This document shows, piece by piece, positions 29,145 to 38,105 of a DNA stretch of 64,000 nt. The translations under genes were made by a program, and so were the position numbers. The notes beneath the pieces are model-generated. The model was not told where the DNA came from. It did not search any database and was given only the letters and a program-made list of their open reading frames with translations. The DNA comes from Sphingomonas_B tabacisoli. GTDB lineage: Bacteria > Pseudomonadota > Alphaproteobacteria > Sphingomonadales > Sphingomonadaceae. The stretch's first letter is position 1, and every line of letters starts with the position of its first letter. The stretch covers positions 248,001 to 312,000 of the forward strand of contig NZ_JBHUDY010000002.1 of assembly GCF_042678385.1 (NCBI RefSeq), written 5' to 3'.

Positions 29145-30110
29145 CTAAATCTCGAAGTTGACCATCTTGGCCATGATGAAGGCCCCGATGCTCATCCACA
29201 CAAGCCCGCCGATACCGGCGATCATCAGTCGCTCGTCGGTGAAAAAGTTGTTCATGTACTTCTGGTTGATCATCCAGATGAGGCTGAACACGATGAACGG
29301 CAGCGAGCCGACGATGTAGGCAGACGCCTTCGATTCCGACGACATCGCCTTGATCTTGAGCTTCATCTGCGCACGTTTCCTGAGAACGTCGGCTAGGTTG
29401 CTGAGCGTCTCGGCCAGATTGCCGCCGGTCTCGCGCTGAATGGCGAGCGTAATGCAGAAGAACTGGAACTCGGGCGTGCCCAGGCGGTCGGCGGTTTCCT
29501 GCAGCGCCGCTTCCATGGTGCGGCCTATCTTCATCTTGTCGGTGATCAGCCTGAATTCCTCACCGACAGGCCCGGGAAGTTCCGCCGAGACGACGCCCAG
29601 CGTTTCCGAGATCGGCAAGCCGGCGCGCAGGCCGCGCACGAGCAGCTCGATCGCGTCTGGGAAGCGGACGGTGAACTGTTTGATGCGCTTCTTGATCAGA
29701 TAGCCGATCGCCATGTGCGGCAAGCCAAGGCCGACCATCAGGCCGCCGAAGATGCACAGCAGAAACGGTGCGCCTTTGACGAGCAAGAGAGCGGCGAACA
29801 CGACCGCGATGCCGACGTTCGTTATTGCGTATTGGCCGACCGACCATTCCTTGCCGGTCATCGCCAGCCGCTTCTTCAGCAGCGCCGGATTTGGCAGAAA
29901 GCGCGAGGCGAAACTGTCGATGCGCGTGTCCTGCGCCGTGGTGATGCGGCGCATCTTGTCCTCGACGGACATGTTGAACCGCCCGTGCCGCTCGCGCACG
30001 CCGTCCAGCCGGCGCTTCTGCGCTTTGCTGGTGGACGGACCAGAAAAGGCGAGCAGCAGCAACAGCAGGGTGAACGCCCCGCCGATCATCGGCACGAGAA
30101 GCTGCATCAT
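29145..30110 (-). CDS. tadB: Tad pilus assembly inner-membrane protein TadB (T2SSF family)
   Basis: A 321-residue platform protein. It has an N-terminal TM helix (LLVPMIGGAFTLLLLLLAFSG), a pair of TMs near residues 92-133, and the T2SSF signature FPDAIELLVRGLRAGLPISETLGVVSAELPGPVGEEF ... ETGGNLAETLSNLADVLRKRAQMKLKIKAMSSE, then C-terminal TMs. It is 15 bp after cpaE. In most tad operons the ATPase gene cpaF lies between these two, and here it does not. Confidence 0.93.
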   Translation of the reverse strand: MMQLLVPMIGGAFTLLLLLLAFSGPSTSKAQKRRLDGVRERHGRFNMSVEDKMRRITTAQDTRIDSFASRFLPNPALLKKRLAMTGKEWSVGQYAITNVGIAVVFAALLLVKGAPFLLCIFGGLMVGLGLPHMAIGYLIKKRIKQFTVRFPDAIELLVRGLRAGLPISETLGVVSAELPGPVGEEFRLITDKMKIGRTMEAALQETADRLGTPEFQFFCITLAIQRETGGNLAETLSNLADVLRKRAQMKLKIKAMSSESKASAYIVGSLPFIVFSLIWMINQKYMNNFFTDERLMIAGIGGLVWMSIGAFIMAKMVNFEI

Positions 30111-30125
30111 CGCCGTTCTGGTCCC

Positions 30126-31403
30126 TTATGCCTTGCTGGGCTTGGCGAGCTTTGCCTTCAGCTCGCCGATCTTGCCGAGCAGCGACTTGCCGGCATCGGC
30201 CGGAGCGTCCTTGTCCGCACCATTGGAAGACGCTGCGATCAGCCGGCCGGCGAGCCCGTTCAGGGCAAGTGCGACCTTACCGCCCTTGCCGGCTTCCGCG
30301 ACCGGTTTGCCCAGCTTGGCCGCCTGAGCCGCCAGCTTCTGGTCATAGGCGACCACGAAATCGATCTTGCGCTCGATCGACGCCTCGAAGTCCTTGCGGC
30401 TGAGTTCCGGCACGCCGGACGCCGGCACCTTGTTGGCGACAAGGATCACGCTCGCATTGGGCGCATGCGTCTTCAGCCAGGCGAGGAAGCGGATGCAATC
30501 GCGCGCCGCCGCCAGCGTGATTTCCGTGACGAGCACGACCGAGTTCAGGTCCTGCACGAGCATCGGATGCTGCACCAGCATATGCCGGGGCAGATCGATG
30601 ACGGTGCATTCGAAGCCGGTGCGGATTTCTTCCTGCAACTGAAAGAAGGCCGAACCGTCGGTCATCAGCGGCTGGTTGATCGGCGCTTCCGCCGACAACA
30701 CCGCAAGCTTGTCGTTCACACGCACCAGCGCGCGCTCGAGGAACAGACCGTCGATGCGGCTCGGATTCTCGATCGCGTCGGTAAGGCCGCGGCCCGGTTC
30801 CAGATCGAGAGCGAGCGCGTCGGTTCCGAAATGCACGTCGAGGTCGAGGAGCGCTGTCGAACGCTTGTCCTTTTCGCCGAACAGCCAGGCGAGCGACGCC
30901 GCCACCGTCGAGGCGCCGACGCCGCCGCGGGCACCCAGCACCGCCATCATCAGATGCGGGCGCTCGACCGACTGTTCCGCAGTCTTGGGCGCGTTGAACA
31001 CCGCCTGTGCCTGGGTGAAGGCATCGCGAAGCTGATCGGGATGGAAGGGCTTCAGCAGGTAATCCTGGATGCCGCTGGCGACCAGGTCGCGGTACAAGCG
31101 AACATCGTTGGTCTGGCCGGTGGCGATCACCACGGTTCCCGGCTCGCACACTTCGGCCAGGCCGTTGATCTCGTTCAGCGGATCCGTCGTTTCCGAAAGA
31201 TCGACGAGCAGGATGTTCGGGCTTGCTGCCACCGCGAGATTCTGGATCGCCGCGCGCAGACCGCCGCGAACCACTTTCTCGGGCGACCAGCCCATTTCGA
31301 CGGCCACGGGCCGGATCGCGTCCGCTGCGCTGTCGTCGCACACATAGGCGACGAACGGATCGCGCAAACCTGCCGATCGGGTGGGGCTCCAGGGTGCGTT
31401 CAT
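30126..31403 (-). CDS. cpaE: Pilus assembly protein CpaE/TadZ (MinD/ParA-like localisation ATPase)
   Basis: A 425-residue protein: an N-terminal response-regulator-like domain (about residues 15-135, e.g. NILLVDLSETTDPLNEI and ASGIQDYLLKPFHPDQL), then a ParA/MinD-type domain (from about 150) with a deviant Walker A in GARGGVGASTVAASLAW and LLDLDVHFGTDALALD. TadZ proteins place the pilus machine at the pole. The Ala/Lys-rich C-terminal tail is low complexity. It abuts cpaD. Confidence 0.92.
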   Translation of the reverse strand: MNAPWSPTRSAGLRDPFVAYVCDDSAADAIRPVAVEMGWSPEKVVRGGLRAAIQNLAVAASPNILLVDLSETTDPLNEINGLAEVCEPGTVVIATGQTNDVRLYRDLVASGIQDYLLKPFHPDQLRDAFTQAQAVFNAPKTAEQSVERPHLMMAVLGARGGVGASTVAASLAWLFGEKDKRSTALLDLDVHFGTDALALDLEPGRGLTDAIENPSRIDGLFLERALVRVNDKLAVLSAEAPINQPLMTDGSAFFQLQEEIRTGFECTVIDLPRHMLVQHPMLVQDLNSVVLVTEITLAAARDCIRFLAWLKTHAPNASVILVANKVPASGVPELSRKDFEASIERKIDFVVAYDQKLAAQAAKLGKPVAEAGKGGKVALALNGLAGRLIAASSNGADKDAPADAGKSLLGKIGELKAKLAKPSKA

Positions 31404-31404
31404 C

Positions 31405-32031
31405 TCACTGACCCTTCTTGGTCGTTTCGTTCTTCAGACCAGTGGTTCCGGTCGGCGCGGCGTCGCGATAGACGCGGATCGCCTTGCTGGAGACCACAGT
31501 ATCGAGCGCCGTGCCGGCCTCGCGGCCCTGGATAAGGTCGGTCGGATCGGCAACCATCGAAGCGAGCGCAGCATTGGTGGCGCAGCCATAATTCGACGTC
31601 GTCGAACCAACGAACTCAGGCGACGAGGGGCGGCTCCAATCGGGGCAACCGGGAACGCTCGCTGTTGCACGGCTGACGACAACACGCACGGAACCCGGCG
31701 GAACGGCGCCCGGGGTTACCGGCGCGCCGCGCAGGCTGGCCATGCCGCGGCGGTTGAGCAACACGTCGACGTCGCTGCGCACGCCATAACCGCCGCTGGG
31801 ATCGTCGATCGAAACGCGATCGCCATAGCTCAGGTCGATCGAGCGGAACCAGCCGTCGAGGCGGTCACGCTCGCCGGGGGCGAGCCGATCGCCGGACGAG
31901 GCGAGATCGATCACATAGTCGGTGCGCTGCACGACCGGCTGATGCACGGACTCGAGCCCGCGATTGACGGTCCCGCAGGCCGACAGCGCCAGCGCGAGGC
32001 CGATCAGGGGGAGGGACTTGAACGTCATCAT
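31405..32031 (-). CDS. cpaD: Pilus assembly lipoprotein CpaD
   Basis: A 208-residue outer-membrane lipoprotein partner of the CpaC secretin. The start is placed at ATG 32031 because aaggagac stands just before it and the signal MMTFKSLPLIGLALALSAC (lipobox LSAC) begins there. A GTG at 32055, overlapping cpaC, adds eight unlikely residues. The CpaD domain includes LDGWFRSIDLSYGDRVSIDD, VVVSRATASVPGCPDWSRPS and NYGCATNAALASMVADPTDLIQGR, which are family hallmarks. Confidence 0.93.
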   Translation of the reverse strand: MMTFKSLPLIGLALALSACGTVNRGLESVHQPVVQRTDYVIDLASSGDRLAPGERDRLDGWFRSIDLSYGDRVSIDDPSGGYGVRSDVDVLLNRRGMASLRGAPVTPGAVPPGSVRVVVSRATASVPGCPDWSRPSSPEFVGSTTSNYGCATNAALASMVADPTDLIQGREAGTALDTVVSSKAIRVYRDAAPTGTTGLKNETTKKGQ

Positions 32032-32051
32032 CGTCTCCTTGGGCGCGCGCA

Positions 32052-33740
32052 TCACTTGAGGGAGAAACCGGGGGCGGGCGCCGCCTCGGCCGTTTTCTTG
32101 GCGGCGGACTTGGCCGGCACCGGCACGACCGGCGTCGCCTGAGCCTCTCCGCCGCTACCGCCGGTCTGAACCTGCGGCGGCGCCATCGTGGGGACCGGCC
32201 GGCCATGGCCGGTGTCGCCGCTGAAGCTCCGCCCGAGCAGCACGCGGCTGGCATCGGTCGGCGACTTGTAACCGTCGGTCGGCAATGGGATCGGCGCACT
32301 GCTCGGCTTCACGAGATAGGGCGTGACGATGATCATCAACTCGGTTTCGGTCCGGCGCCATGCGTTCGAGCGGAACAGCGCGCCCAGGATCGGCACGTCG
32401 CCGACGCCCGGAGCCTTCTGGATAAGCGATGTGTTGCGGTTTTGGAGCAAGCCGCCGATCATGAAGCTCTGGCCGGAGCCGAGCTCGATCGTCGTTTCCG
32501 CGCGCCGCGTCGTGAAGGCGGGGATTTCGAAGCCGCTGATCTTGACCGAGCCGGTGGTGCTCAGCTCCGACACTTCGGGGCGAACGCGCAGCGAAATGCG
32601 GCCGTCGCCCAATACCGTCGGCGTGAAGGCGAGGCTGACGCCGTATTGCTTATACTCGACGCCGATCTGGCCGAGGCCCTGCGCCAGCGGGATCGGAACT
32701 TCGCCGCCCGCCAGGAAGCTTGCCGTCTCGCCCGACAGCGCGGTCAGGTTCGGATTGGCAAGCGTGGTCACAAGGCCTTCGGACTCAGCGAGGTCAACCG
32801 CCGAGGCGACGTCGATGCCGAACAGCTTGCCGGCCAGAGCGATCGCGGTCTTGCCGGCACCCTGGCCGAGATTGTTGAGGTTGAACGCCGTGCCGCTGTT
32901 CGGATTGATGAACTGGCCGGTGGCCGGATTGAACGGCAGGCTGATCGATCCCGCCGGGAGACCGAAGAGCGACGACGCGTCCAGCTTCGGGAAGGCCGAG
33001 GTATCAAAGTTGCCGATCGTGCCGAAGTTGCGGCCCTGGGCGATGCCGAACTGGAAACCGCCGGTCTGGTCGCGAGTCAGCAGGTTGACGCCGATCTCCT
33101 TGGCGAGATCGCGGCTGACTTCGGCGACACGCACCTGCAGATTGACCTGCAGCGGTGTCGCGGTGCGCAGCCGGTTGATGACGCCCATCTTCAGCGCCGC
33201 GTTGGGGTCGCTGAGGTTCACGCCCGGATTGAGCGCGGTCAGGATGAGCCGCTCGGCCGCTGCGCTGTCTTCCGGCGATCCGATCGTACCAGTGAGAACG
33301 GCGAGTTGGCCTGCGGTCGTCACCTGAACGTCGGCATCCGGGAACGCCAGCCGCAGCATCTTGTCCATCGACGTGATGTTCTGGTTGACGCGGACGTTCG
33401 TCGCGTAGACGACCTGGCCGGACGCAGTGGTGGCGAACACCGTCGCCTCGCCCGCTTCCTTGCCGAAAAGATGGATCTGGCGTGGGTTGCTGACATAGAC
33501 GTCGGCGACCGTCGGGTTCGACGTCCAGACGCTGGTGATGCCGGTCGGCAGCGTGACCAACTGGCCCTGGCCGATCGAGAGCAGCACTTCGCTGGTCGGG
33601 CGCTGGGTGCCGGCGGGCAGGTTCGCCACCCGAGCCTGCGGACGGACGCCTTGGGCGGCGTTCGCTGCGGCGGGCAAGCCGACCGTGGCGAGCGCCAGGG
33701 CAGCCGTCGCAACCCGCGTCAAAATCGTGTGATTACGCAT
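32052..33740 (-). CDS. cpaC: Pilus secretin CpaC (RcpA)
   Basis: This forms the outer-membrane pore for the Flp pilus. It has 562 residues: signal peptide (VATAALALATVGLPAAANA), the N-terminal T2SS-associated domain with GQGQLVTLPTGITSVWTSNPTVADVYV, a BON-like segment (DVQVTTAGQLAVLTGTI), then the secretin domain with AESEGLVTTLANPNLTALSGETASFLAGGEVPIP and VGDVPILGALFRS. A Pro/Ala/Lys-rich tail ends the protein. It is 1 bp from cpaB. Confidence 0.95.
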   Translation of the reverse strand: MRNHTILTRVATAALALATVGLPAAANAAQGVRPQARVANLPAGTQRPTSEVLLSIGQGQLVTLPTGITSVWTSNPTVADVYVSNPRQIHLFGKEAGEATVFATTASGQVVYATNVRVNQNITSMDKMLRLAFPDADVQVTTAGQLAVLTGTIGSPEDSAAAERLILTALNPGVNLSDPNAALKMGVINRLRTATPLQVNLQVRVAEVSRDLAKEIGVNLLTRDQTGGFQFGIAQGRNFGTIGNFDTSAFPKLDASSLFGLPAGSISLPFNPATGQFINPNSGTAFNLNNLGQGAGKTAIALAGKLFGIDVASAVDLAESEGLVTTLANPNLTALSGETASFLAGGEVPIPLAQGLGQIGVEYKQYGVSLAFTPTVLGDGRISLRVRPEVSELSTTGSVKISGFEIPAFTTRRAETTIELGSGQSFMIGGLLQNRNTSLIQKAPGVGDVPILGALFRSNAWRRTETELMIIVTPYLVKPSSAPIPLPTDGYKSPTDASRVLLGRSFSGDTGHGRPVPTMAPPQVQTGGSGGEAQATPVVPVPAKSAAKKTAEAAPAPGFSLK

Positions 33741-33741
33741 C

Positions 33742-34755
33742 TTATCTACCCCCGACCGGAACGTCGGTCACCGCGTTGCCGCGAGCGATCTTGACGACGG
33801 GCCCGATGAAAATCGCAGCCTGGGCGGTCTGGCCCGAGGTGCTGGAAGCGGCGGCCGGCGCGCCCGCGGTGGCGGTGCCCGGGACGGTGCGGCGAGCGAA
33901 GCGCGAAACGTCGCCGCCGGTCACGAACGTGGTGTCGGTGTCGGACGGGTGAGTGCCCACGGCGAGCAGCATCTGGCGCTCCGCCTTCGGGTCCTTGCTG
34001 TCGCCGACGCTCACTTCGCCCGCGGCGATGGCGCGTTCCAACTCCGCATTGTTGTCGGCGATCGAGCGCAGCGACAGCGAGAGCTGGCCGAGCGACTGGG
34101 CGACGGCGATCTTCTCGGCGATGCGGGGCGTGGCCTCCAGCGTCACGGTCGAGAAGGTCTTCACCTCGGTCTTGCCGTCCTTGGTCTCGGTGTCGGTGCG
34201 CTGGTCGGTCGCAAGGACGCGGATGTTGCGGACGAACGTCTCGGAAGTTTTCAGCGGCGGGCCATTGCCACCACCGGCGACTTCCTGCGTCAGCACGAGG
34301 TCGATCCGGTCGCCCGGGAAGATGAAGCCGGCGACGCCGCTCTGGGCGGAGGCGGAGACCGTGACGGCGCGCATGCCGGGGCCAAGCGCCGCGGCGAGAA
34401 AGCCGCGATCGCCGGGCTTGACCAGTGCACCCTGGGTGATCGGCTGACCGGCCGTGATCGCATAGCGGACCACGGTGCCGGGCTGGGGCGGCGGAACGTC
34501 GCCCTTCACGTAATAGGCTTCCTGCACCAGCTCCTTGGGCCAAGGCTGGTAGCGGAAGCTATCCTGCTGCAGGATCGTGCCGACCGGGAGCGCCCGGGTT
34601 GCGACGAGCACTTGCGGCCCATCGACCGGCGGCGCGCCTGGCGCTGCGGCCTGGACCGGGGTTCCGGCGCTTCCAAAAAGGCTTTTGGCCATGATCGCGG
34701 TGACACCCGCGATCAGCAAAGCCCCGACGAGCAAAGCAATTTTTCTTACATCCAC
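33742..34755 (-). CDS. cpaB: Pilus assembly protein CpaB (RcpC)
   Basis: A 337-residue periplasmic/inner-membrane protein. It has an N-terminal TM (KIALLVGALLIAGVTAIMA), an SAF domain (VLVATRALPVGTILQQDSFRYQPWP, about residues 48-112) and the RcpC domain (FIFPGDRIDLVLTQEV, then VRNIRVLATDQRT and ATPRIAEKIAVAQSLGQLSLSLRS). The start is GTG 34755 with an aggag site upstream. It has a small Ala/Ser/Gly-rich C-terminal segment. Confidence 0.94.
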   Translation of the reverse strand: MDVRKIALLVGALLIAGVTAIMAKSLFGSAGTPVQAAAPGAPPVDGPQVLVATRALPVGTILQQDSFRYQPWPKELVQEAYYVKGDVPPPQPGTVVRYAITAGQPITQGALVKPGDRGFLAAALGPGMRAVTVSASAQSGVAGFIFPGDRIDLVLTQEVAGGGNGPPLKTSETFVRNIRVLATDQRTDTETKDGKTEVKTFSTVTLEATPRIAEKIAVAQSLGQLSLSLRSIADNNAELERAIAAGEVSVGDSKDPKAERQMLLAVGTHPSDTDTTFVTGGDVSRFARRTVPGTATAGAPAAASSTSGQTAQAAIFIGPVVKIARGNAVTDVPVGGR

Positions 34756-34800
34756 GATCGACGACTCCTGGACCGGGTCCGAGACCCTTGAGAATCGTCA

Positions 34801-35262
34801 TCAAGCAAACTGGTTAAGATACGGTTCGCTGATGACCCACAAAGCCGCGCAGGCGATTGCCACGCCGTACGGGACTTCCGGATTGGTTTTGAGCTTGCGG
34901 AATTTGTGCACGGCGATGACGGCGAGGGTGAGCGCGCCGCCGAACACCGACATCAGGATCAGCATCTGCAGCAGCGGCTGTACCGGCAGCCATAATGCCA
35001 GCGCTCCGAGGAGCTTGACGTCGCCGCCACCCATCCAGCCGAGCGCGAACATCGCCGCGAAAATCGCGAAGACGATCGCCGCTAGGCCGAACTGCAGCGC
35101 CATGTCCGGCCAGGGCGCGAGACCGCTCGCCCACCAATAAACGGGGGCGAGCAGCGCGATCGCCAGGTTCAGGCGGTTCGCGATAATTCGTGCTTTCAGA
35201 TCGGTTACCGCCGCAATCAGCAGCAGAAAGGCGAGAATCGCGAGCAGGACATGATTAGCCAT
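34801..35262 (-). CDS. cpaA: Prepilin peptidase CpaA/TadV (A24 family)
   Basis: A 153-residue membrane aspartyl peptidase that processes Flp pilins. The start is ATG 35262 (MANHVLLAILAFLLL), since the longer upstream frame is only an open shadow of the gene on the other strand. One catalytic Asp is in AAVTDLKARIIANRLN, and the second is in the GxGD-like GWMGGGDVKLLGAL. It heads the pilus operon and is divergent (48 bp) from the hydrolase gene. No pilin gene lies on either side. Confidence 0.94.
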   Translation of the reverse strand: MANHVLLAILAFLLLIAAVTDLKARIIANRLNLAIALLAPVYWWASGLAPWPDMALQFGLAAIVFAIFAAMFALGWMGGGDVKLLGALALWLPVQPLLQMLILMSVFGGALTLAVIAVHKFRKLKTNPEVPYGVAIACAALWVISEPYLNQFA

Positions 35263-35310
35263 GCCGAGGCCATCTAGACGCGAAGCCTTGCAAACCCGTA
35301 ACCAGAGTCG

Positions 35311-36243
35311 ATGACCATCAATCGGCGGATCGTTCCCGCGGGCGCGACGATCGAATACTGGCAGGCCTCGGACGGTTGGCCGCTGCGTCACTTCGCCTGG
35401 AACAGGGAAGGGCGCCGCGGATCGCTGCTGTTCCTCGGCGGCCGCGGCGACGTGTTCGAGAAATATTACGAGACCTTCCACCACTGGCGTGCGGCGGGGT
35501 GGAACATCGAAAGCTTCGACTGGCGCGGGCAAGGCGGATCGGGACGGCTGGCGGCCGATCCGATGAGCGGCCATACCGTGGATTTCGCGCCCTGGATCGA
35601 CGACCTCGCCGCCTTCTTCGCCGACTGGAAGCGGCGGACGGCGGGCCCGCATGTCGTGATCGCGCACTCGATGGGCGGGCACCTGACGCTGCGCGCACTG
35701 GCGGAGCAGCGGATCGCGCCCGATGCCGCGGTGCTCGTCGCGCCGATGCTCGGCCTGAAAAGCGCGCCGTTCGGACCGCGCCTCGCGGCCAAGGTTGCGG
35801 CGCTGATGTGCCTGGTCGGCAAGCCCGAGCGTCTCGCCTGGAAGACGAACGAGCGTCCCGGCGTGCCGATGAAAGGCCGGCGCGCGCTGCTGACCCACGA
35901 TGCCGAACGCTATGAGGACGAGCTCTGGTGGAAGCAGACGAACCCCGAGATCAATGTCGGGCCGCCAAGCTGGGCATGGGTCGCGGCTGCCTATCGCTCG
36001 ACGCTCGCGATGGAAGCGCGCGGCAAGCTCGAACGGGTGACAACGCCTATCCTGCTGCTGGCAGCCGAGCATGACCGGTTGGTCGATTCGCGCGCCATCA
36101 TCCGCGCTGCCCGGCGTCTCCCCAACGCCAAACTCCGCATGTGGGGCGCCGAATCGGCCCACGAGATTCTGCGCGAAGCCGATCCGGTGCGCGACGCGGC
36201 CCTCGCGGAGATCGACGCCTTCCTCGCCGAACGCGTGGGATGA
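35311..36243 (+). CDS. Alpha/beta hydrolase (lysophospholipase/monoacylglycerol lipase-like)
   Basis: A 310-residue serine hydrolase of the Hydrolase_4 (PldB/YqjL) type. The nucleophile elbow is AHSMGGH (about residues 118-124). The acid is probably the Asp in LAAEHDRLVDS, and the His is in GAESAHEILRE. An oxyanion region is near FLGGRGDVFEKY. The substrate is probably a lysophospholipid or monoacylglycerol. It shares ATGA with the following oxidoreductase gene. Confidence 0.88.
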   Translation: MTINRRIVPAGATIEYWQASDGWPLRHFAWNREGRRGSLLFLGGRGDVFEKYYETFHHWRAAGWNIESFDWRGQGGSGRLAADPMSGHTVDFAPWIDDLAAFFADWKRRTAGPHVVIAHSMGGHLTLRALAEQRIAPDAAVLVAPMLGLKSAPFGPRLAAKVAALMCLVGKPERLAWKTNERPGVPMKGRRALLTHDAERYEDELWWKQTNPEINVGPPSWAWVAAAYRSTLAMEARGKLERVTTPILLLAAEHDRLVDSRAIIRAARRLPNAKLRMWGAESAHEILREADPVRDAALAEIDAFLAERVG

Positions 36244-37319
36244 CACACTTCGATATTGTCATTGTCGGTGCCGGAATCGCCGGCGCGAGTCTCGCCGCCG
36301 AAATCGGGGCCGACGCATCGGTGCTGCTGATCGAGGCGGAGGATCAGCCGGGCTATCATTCCACCGGCCGATCTGCCGCTTTCTGGTCGGAAACCTATGG
36401 CGGCCCGCTGATCCAGCCGCTCACATCCGCGTCCGGACGCTGGCTGAGAGATGCCGGCCTGCTCACACCGCGCGGCGAACTCTACCTCGCCCGTGCGGCA
36501 GAGGTGGCGGAGATGGACCGATTCGCGGCCGAGTTCGAAGGGCGGGTCGAGCTCGAACGCTGGCCGGCCGAGCGAGCGCGGCGCTGGCTTCCCAATCTCG
36601 CGCCCGAATGGGTCGAGGCGCTGTGGATGCCAAGCTGCACCGACATTGACGTTGCAGGTGCGCATCAACGCTTTCTGTCGATAGCGCGCCAGGCGGGCGC
36701 CGAGCTGCGCTGCAACGCGCCGCTCGAGCGCGCGGAACGCGAGGGCGCCGGTTGGCGAATGCGGGCAGGCGGTCAGGAGATCGAAGCCGGCATTCTCGTC
36801 AATGCCGCCGGCGCGTGGGCCGATCCGGTCGCAGCAATGGCGAACGTTGCTCCGATCGGCATCCAGCCATGTCGGCGCACGGTCGTCCAGCTCGAAGCCG
36901 ATCCGCCAGCGCCTGCCGATCTGCCGCTGGTGATGGCAATGGACGGCAGCTTCTATTTCAAGCCTGAAGCCGGCGGCCGTCTTTGGCTTAGCCCGCACGA
37001 TGAAACGCCGGTTGATCCCTGCGACGCCGCGCCCGAGGAGCTGGACGTTGCGATCGCGATCGATCGATTCGAGCAGGCGGCGAACTGGCCGATCAAGCGC
37101 GTCGAGCGGCGATGGGCGGGCCTGCGCTCTTTCGCCCCCGACCGGCTGCCAGTCTATGGCTTCGATCCCGCCTGCCCAAGCTTCTTCTGGTGCGCGGGGC
37201 AGGGCGGCTTCGGCATCCAGACCGCACCCGCCGCGGCGCGTATGGCGGCGAACCTTCTGCTTAGGCGCCCGGTGGCGGAGGTCGATCCGGCTCCCTATCT
37301 GCCCGATCGATTCCGCTGA
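36240..37319 (+). CDS. FAD-dependent oxidoreductase, D-arginine dehydrogenase-like (DauA family)
   Basis: A 359-residue DAO-fold flavoprotein starting at ATG 36240. It has the FAD-binding VIVGAGIAGASLAAE, then GYHSTGRSAAFWSETYG, ILVNAAGAWAD, FYFKPEAGGRLWLSP, WAGLRSFAPD and FFWCAGQGGFGIQTAP. This order matches, from memory, the Pseudomonas D-arginine dehydrogenase DauA, which deaminates D-amino acids. Exact substrate not provable here. It is coupled to the hydrolase gene before and is followed 13 bp later by a GST gene. Confidence 0.85.
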   Translation: MTHFDIVIVGAGIAGASLAAEIGADASVLLIEAEDQPGYHSTGRSAAFWSETYGGPLIQPLTSASGRWLRDAGLLTPRGELYLARAAEVAEMDRFAAEFEGRVELERWPAERARRWLPNLAPEWVEALWMPSCTDIDVAGAHQRFLSIARQAGAELRCNAPLERAEREGAGWRMRAGGQEIEAGILVNAAGAWADPVAAMANVAPIGIQPCRRTVVQLEADPPAPADLPLVMAMDGSFYFKPEAGGRLWLSPHDETPVDPCDAAPEELDVAIAIDRFEQAANWPIKRVERRWAGLRSFAPDRLPVYGFDPACPSFFWCAGQGGFGIQTAPAAARMAANLLLRRPVAEVDPAPYLPDRFR

Positions 37320-37331
37320 CGGGAGACTGGC

Positions 37332-37952
37332 ATGATCACGCTCTACACCTGGACTACCCCCAATGGCCGCAAGCCGGCGATCATGCTGGAAGAGCTTGGC
37401 TGGGATTATGAGGTGAAGGGCGTCAACATCGGCAGGGACGAGCAATTCGCGCCCGATTTCCTGAAGGTCAGCCCGAACAACAAGATCCCCGCGATCGTCG
37501 ACCATGATGCCGAAGGCGGTCCGCTGTCGATCTTCGAAAGCGGCGCGATCCTGACCTATCTCGCGGAAAAGAGCGGCCGGTTCCTCGCGCCTTCGGGTCA
37601 TGCCCGATTCAAGGCGCTCGAATGGCTGCATTGGCAGATCGGCGGGCTCGGCCCGATGCTCGGCCAGCTCGGCTATTTCGCCAATCGCGCGCCGGAGAAA
37701 GTGCCGCTCGCCATCGACCGCTTCCGCGACGAATGCGCACGACTGTTCGGCGTGATGAACAAGCGGCTGGAGGAAAGCGAGTATCTGGGCGGCGACTATT
37801 CGATCGCCGACATCGCCTGCTACCCGTGGATGATCGTCGCGCTCAAGGACGCGATGGGCGAAACTCTCGCGCGGTCGAGCGGCATCCACGCCTGGCTAGA
37901 TCGGGTCGGCGCGCGTCCGGCGGTGCAGAAGGGCATGAAGGTCCTGCAATAG
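37332..37952 (+). CDS. Glutathione S-transferase, YfcG-like (Nu class)
   Basis: A 206-residue GST. The N-terminal thioredoxin fold has WTTPNGRKPAIMLEELGWDYEV, SPNNKIPAIVDHD and SIFESGAILTYLAEKSG. The helical domain has WLHWQIGGLGPMLGQLGYF and GGDYSIADIACYPW. These closely follow the E. coli YfcG pattern, a GSH-dependent disulfide-bond reductase. It is probably cotranscribed with the oxidoreductase gene. Confidence 0.9.
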   Translation: MITLYTWTTPNGRKPAIMLEELGWDYEVKGVNIGRDEQFAPDFLKVSPNNKIPAIVDHDAEGGPLSIFESGAILTYLAEKSGRFLAPSGHARFKALEWLHWQIGGLGPMLGQLGYFANRAPEKVPLAIDRFRDECARLFGVMNKRLEESEYLGGDYSIADIACYPWMIVALKDAMGETLARSSGIHAWLDRVGARPAVQKGMKVLQ

Positions 37953-38099
37953 GTTCGCGCGGAGGCGCGGAGGCGCAGAGAGTCGGCAGGTTGTCTGCAA
38001 CTCCGCGTTAGCGGAAATTCGGTTTATCGGCTTCGCCGGAGAAGCTGCGATGATCGAGCCGGTTCGGCCTCTCTGCGCCTCTGCGCGAACCAATCCTTT
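37952..38099. repeat. Family F repeat between the GST gene and ruvX
   Basis: The outer arms are ggttcgcgcggaggcg... (from 37952) and ...gcgcctctgcgcgaaccaatcc (to about 38096), inverted copies of each other, with inner cttcgccggagaagc and ccgcgttagcgg hairpins. The second copy is at 52929-53087. It lies between two convergent stop codons. Confidence 0.85.
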
Positions 38100-38105
38100 T
38101 CTTCT

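Noticed and set aside
34801..36246. 481-residue version of CpaA
   Set aside because: The upstream part is antisense to the hydrolase gene. The peptidase begins at ATG 35262.
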